DNA from: Pseudomonadota bacterium
GTDB lineage: Bacteria > Pseudomonadota > Gammaproteobacteria > Acidiferrobacterales > UBA6901
DNA: 25,193 nt
Direction of reading: 5' to 3'
NCBI GenBank assembly: GCA_021783175.1
Contig: JAJXUF010000040.1
Location: 1 to 25,193 of the forward strand
In this document: one piece after another, positions 24,719 through 25,193 of the stretch
How the letters are laid out: the number at the start of each line of letters is the position of its first letter
Position numbering within the stretch: the stretch's first letter is position 1
Notes under the pieces: model-generated
What the model saw: only the letters and a program-made list of their open reading frames with translations
Told to the model about the DNA's origin: nothing
Databases searched by the model: none
Position numbers and translations under genes: made by a program

Positions 24719-25018
24719 TTGTCGGCGCAACGATTAGGAATGTCGCTACGCGGCTATCAGAACTATGAGCGTGGCGAGCGGGCAATTCCGGTGGCGCTGG
24801 TGCGCGCGCTCTACGAGGAATTCAGGGTAGACCTGGTATGGCTTCTGACCGGGGAAGGGTCCATGTTGCTTTCGGGTGCTGCGCTGCCGCAACGGCACCA
24901 CGGCGAGCAATCTCGCGACGATCCTCGCCGCCGTAACAAGCGCGGGACGCAGGCGGCCGACAAGGAACCCGCGCCGGCGCCTAAACCGCGCGCCAGGAAG
25001 CCGGCGGCGCGCCGATGA
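24719..25018 (+). pseudogene. XRE-family regulator, probably N-terminally truncated
   Basis: The frame encodes a helix-turn-helix of the phage-repressor (XRE/Cro) type starting at about the second helix: AQRLGMSLRGYQNYERGERAIPVALVRALYEE, then DLVWLLTGEGSM, the usual 'LWLLTGEG' close of this small-regulator group. A Pro/Ala/Arg/Lys-rich tail of ~45 residues follows. The usual first helix (a short start before SQxxLA) is missing. The TTG at 24719 touches a GGAGGAGG with no spacing, so that start is doubtful. The frame is open upstream but does not look like the missing helix. It may be a remnant of a phage-type repressor or a neighbour of mobile DNA. Confidence 0.5.
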
Positions 25019-25193
25019 CCCGGCGGTCCCTTAGGCCCTTATCACACCATCCCGAGGACTCCCTTTAACTCTCCACCTTTTACTGCAAAGTGTAAAGGGT
25101 TGAGGGGCCCCTTGATTTCAGTGACGGAACCAATGCGCCTGGATCAAGAACGAGCGGGGCCGCCTTCCAGACGCTGCGGACCGCCGGGATCGC
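25019..25193. other. Window end, small palindromes, no gene seen
   Basis: The stretch contains an imperfect palindrome CCTTTTAC-TGCAAAG-TGTAAAGG (25076-25098) and a perfect ten-base palindrome AGGGGCCCCT (25102-25111). They may be a terminator or an operator next to the regulator fragment. The sequence then runs off the window. Confidence 0.35.

Overview
The window looks like a proteobacterial chromosome segment, most likely a beta- or gammaproteobacterium. The support is an outer-membrane TonB-dependent cobalamin receptor behind a cobalamin riboswitch, a Thiobacillus-type BtuM transporter, lipoprotein signal peptides, a GGDEF protein and an RHS fragment. The genus cannot be fixed from sequence reading alone. 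No rRNA, tRNA or CRISPR array was seen.

Layout. At 1-82 is the end of an IS3-family element, with the first codons of its OrfA on the minus strand. It has cut into an MgtC/DUF4010 membrane protein whose C-terminal part remains at 85-696. A COG2509-type FAD-dependent oxidoreductase lies on the minus strand (815-2428). Positions 2430-6075 are accessory: a secreted beta-helix protein, a repeat-rich AT-shifted gap with a long imperfect inverted repeat, a minus-strand lipoprotein/secreted-protein pair, and a decayed minus-strand ORF.

The core of the window (6069-18675) is one long plus-strand cobalamin operon. Its order is promoter, cobalamin riboswitch, btuB, btuM, cbiA, a btuF-like gene, bluB, btuR/cobO, cbiB, cobD (L-threonine-phosphate decarboxylase), cbiP, cobU, cobT, cobC and cobS. 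Most junctions from cbiA onward overlap by 4-8 bases, which suggests translational coupling. Together the genes take up corrinoids (BtuB, BtuM), amidate and adenosylate the ring (CbiA, BtuR, CbiP), make and attach the aminopropanol arm (CobD, CbiB), make dimethylbenzimidazole (BluB), activate it (CobT, CobC) and assemble the nucleotide loop (CobU, CobS). No corrin-ring synthesis gene is in the window, so the locus covers salvage plus late steps. The BtuF-like protein has no signal peptide and no BtuC or BtuD beside it.

Downstream, 18676-20235 holds a degraded iron-sulfur protein gene with one frameshift at a G run and a cysteine replaced by tryptophan. After a small minus-strand lipoprotein comes a membrane diguanylate cyclase (21559-22803). 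Its last codons run into a 5'-truncated RHS gene with a 128-residue hydrophobic C-terminal tip (to 24095). A small four-helix membrane protein follows directly (24208-24609) and is a candidate immunity partner. The window ends with a truncated XRE-type regulator and short palindromes.
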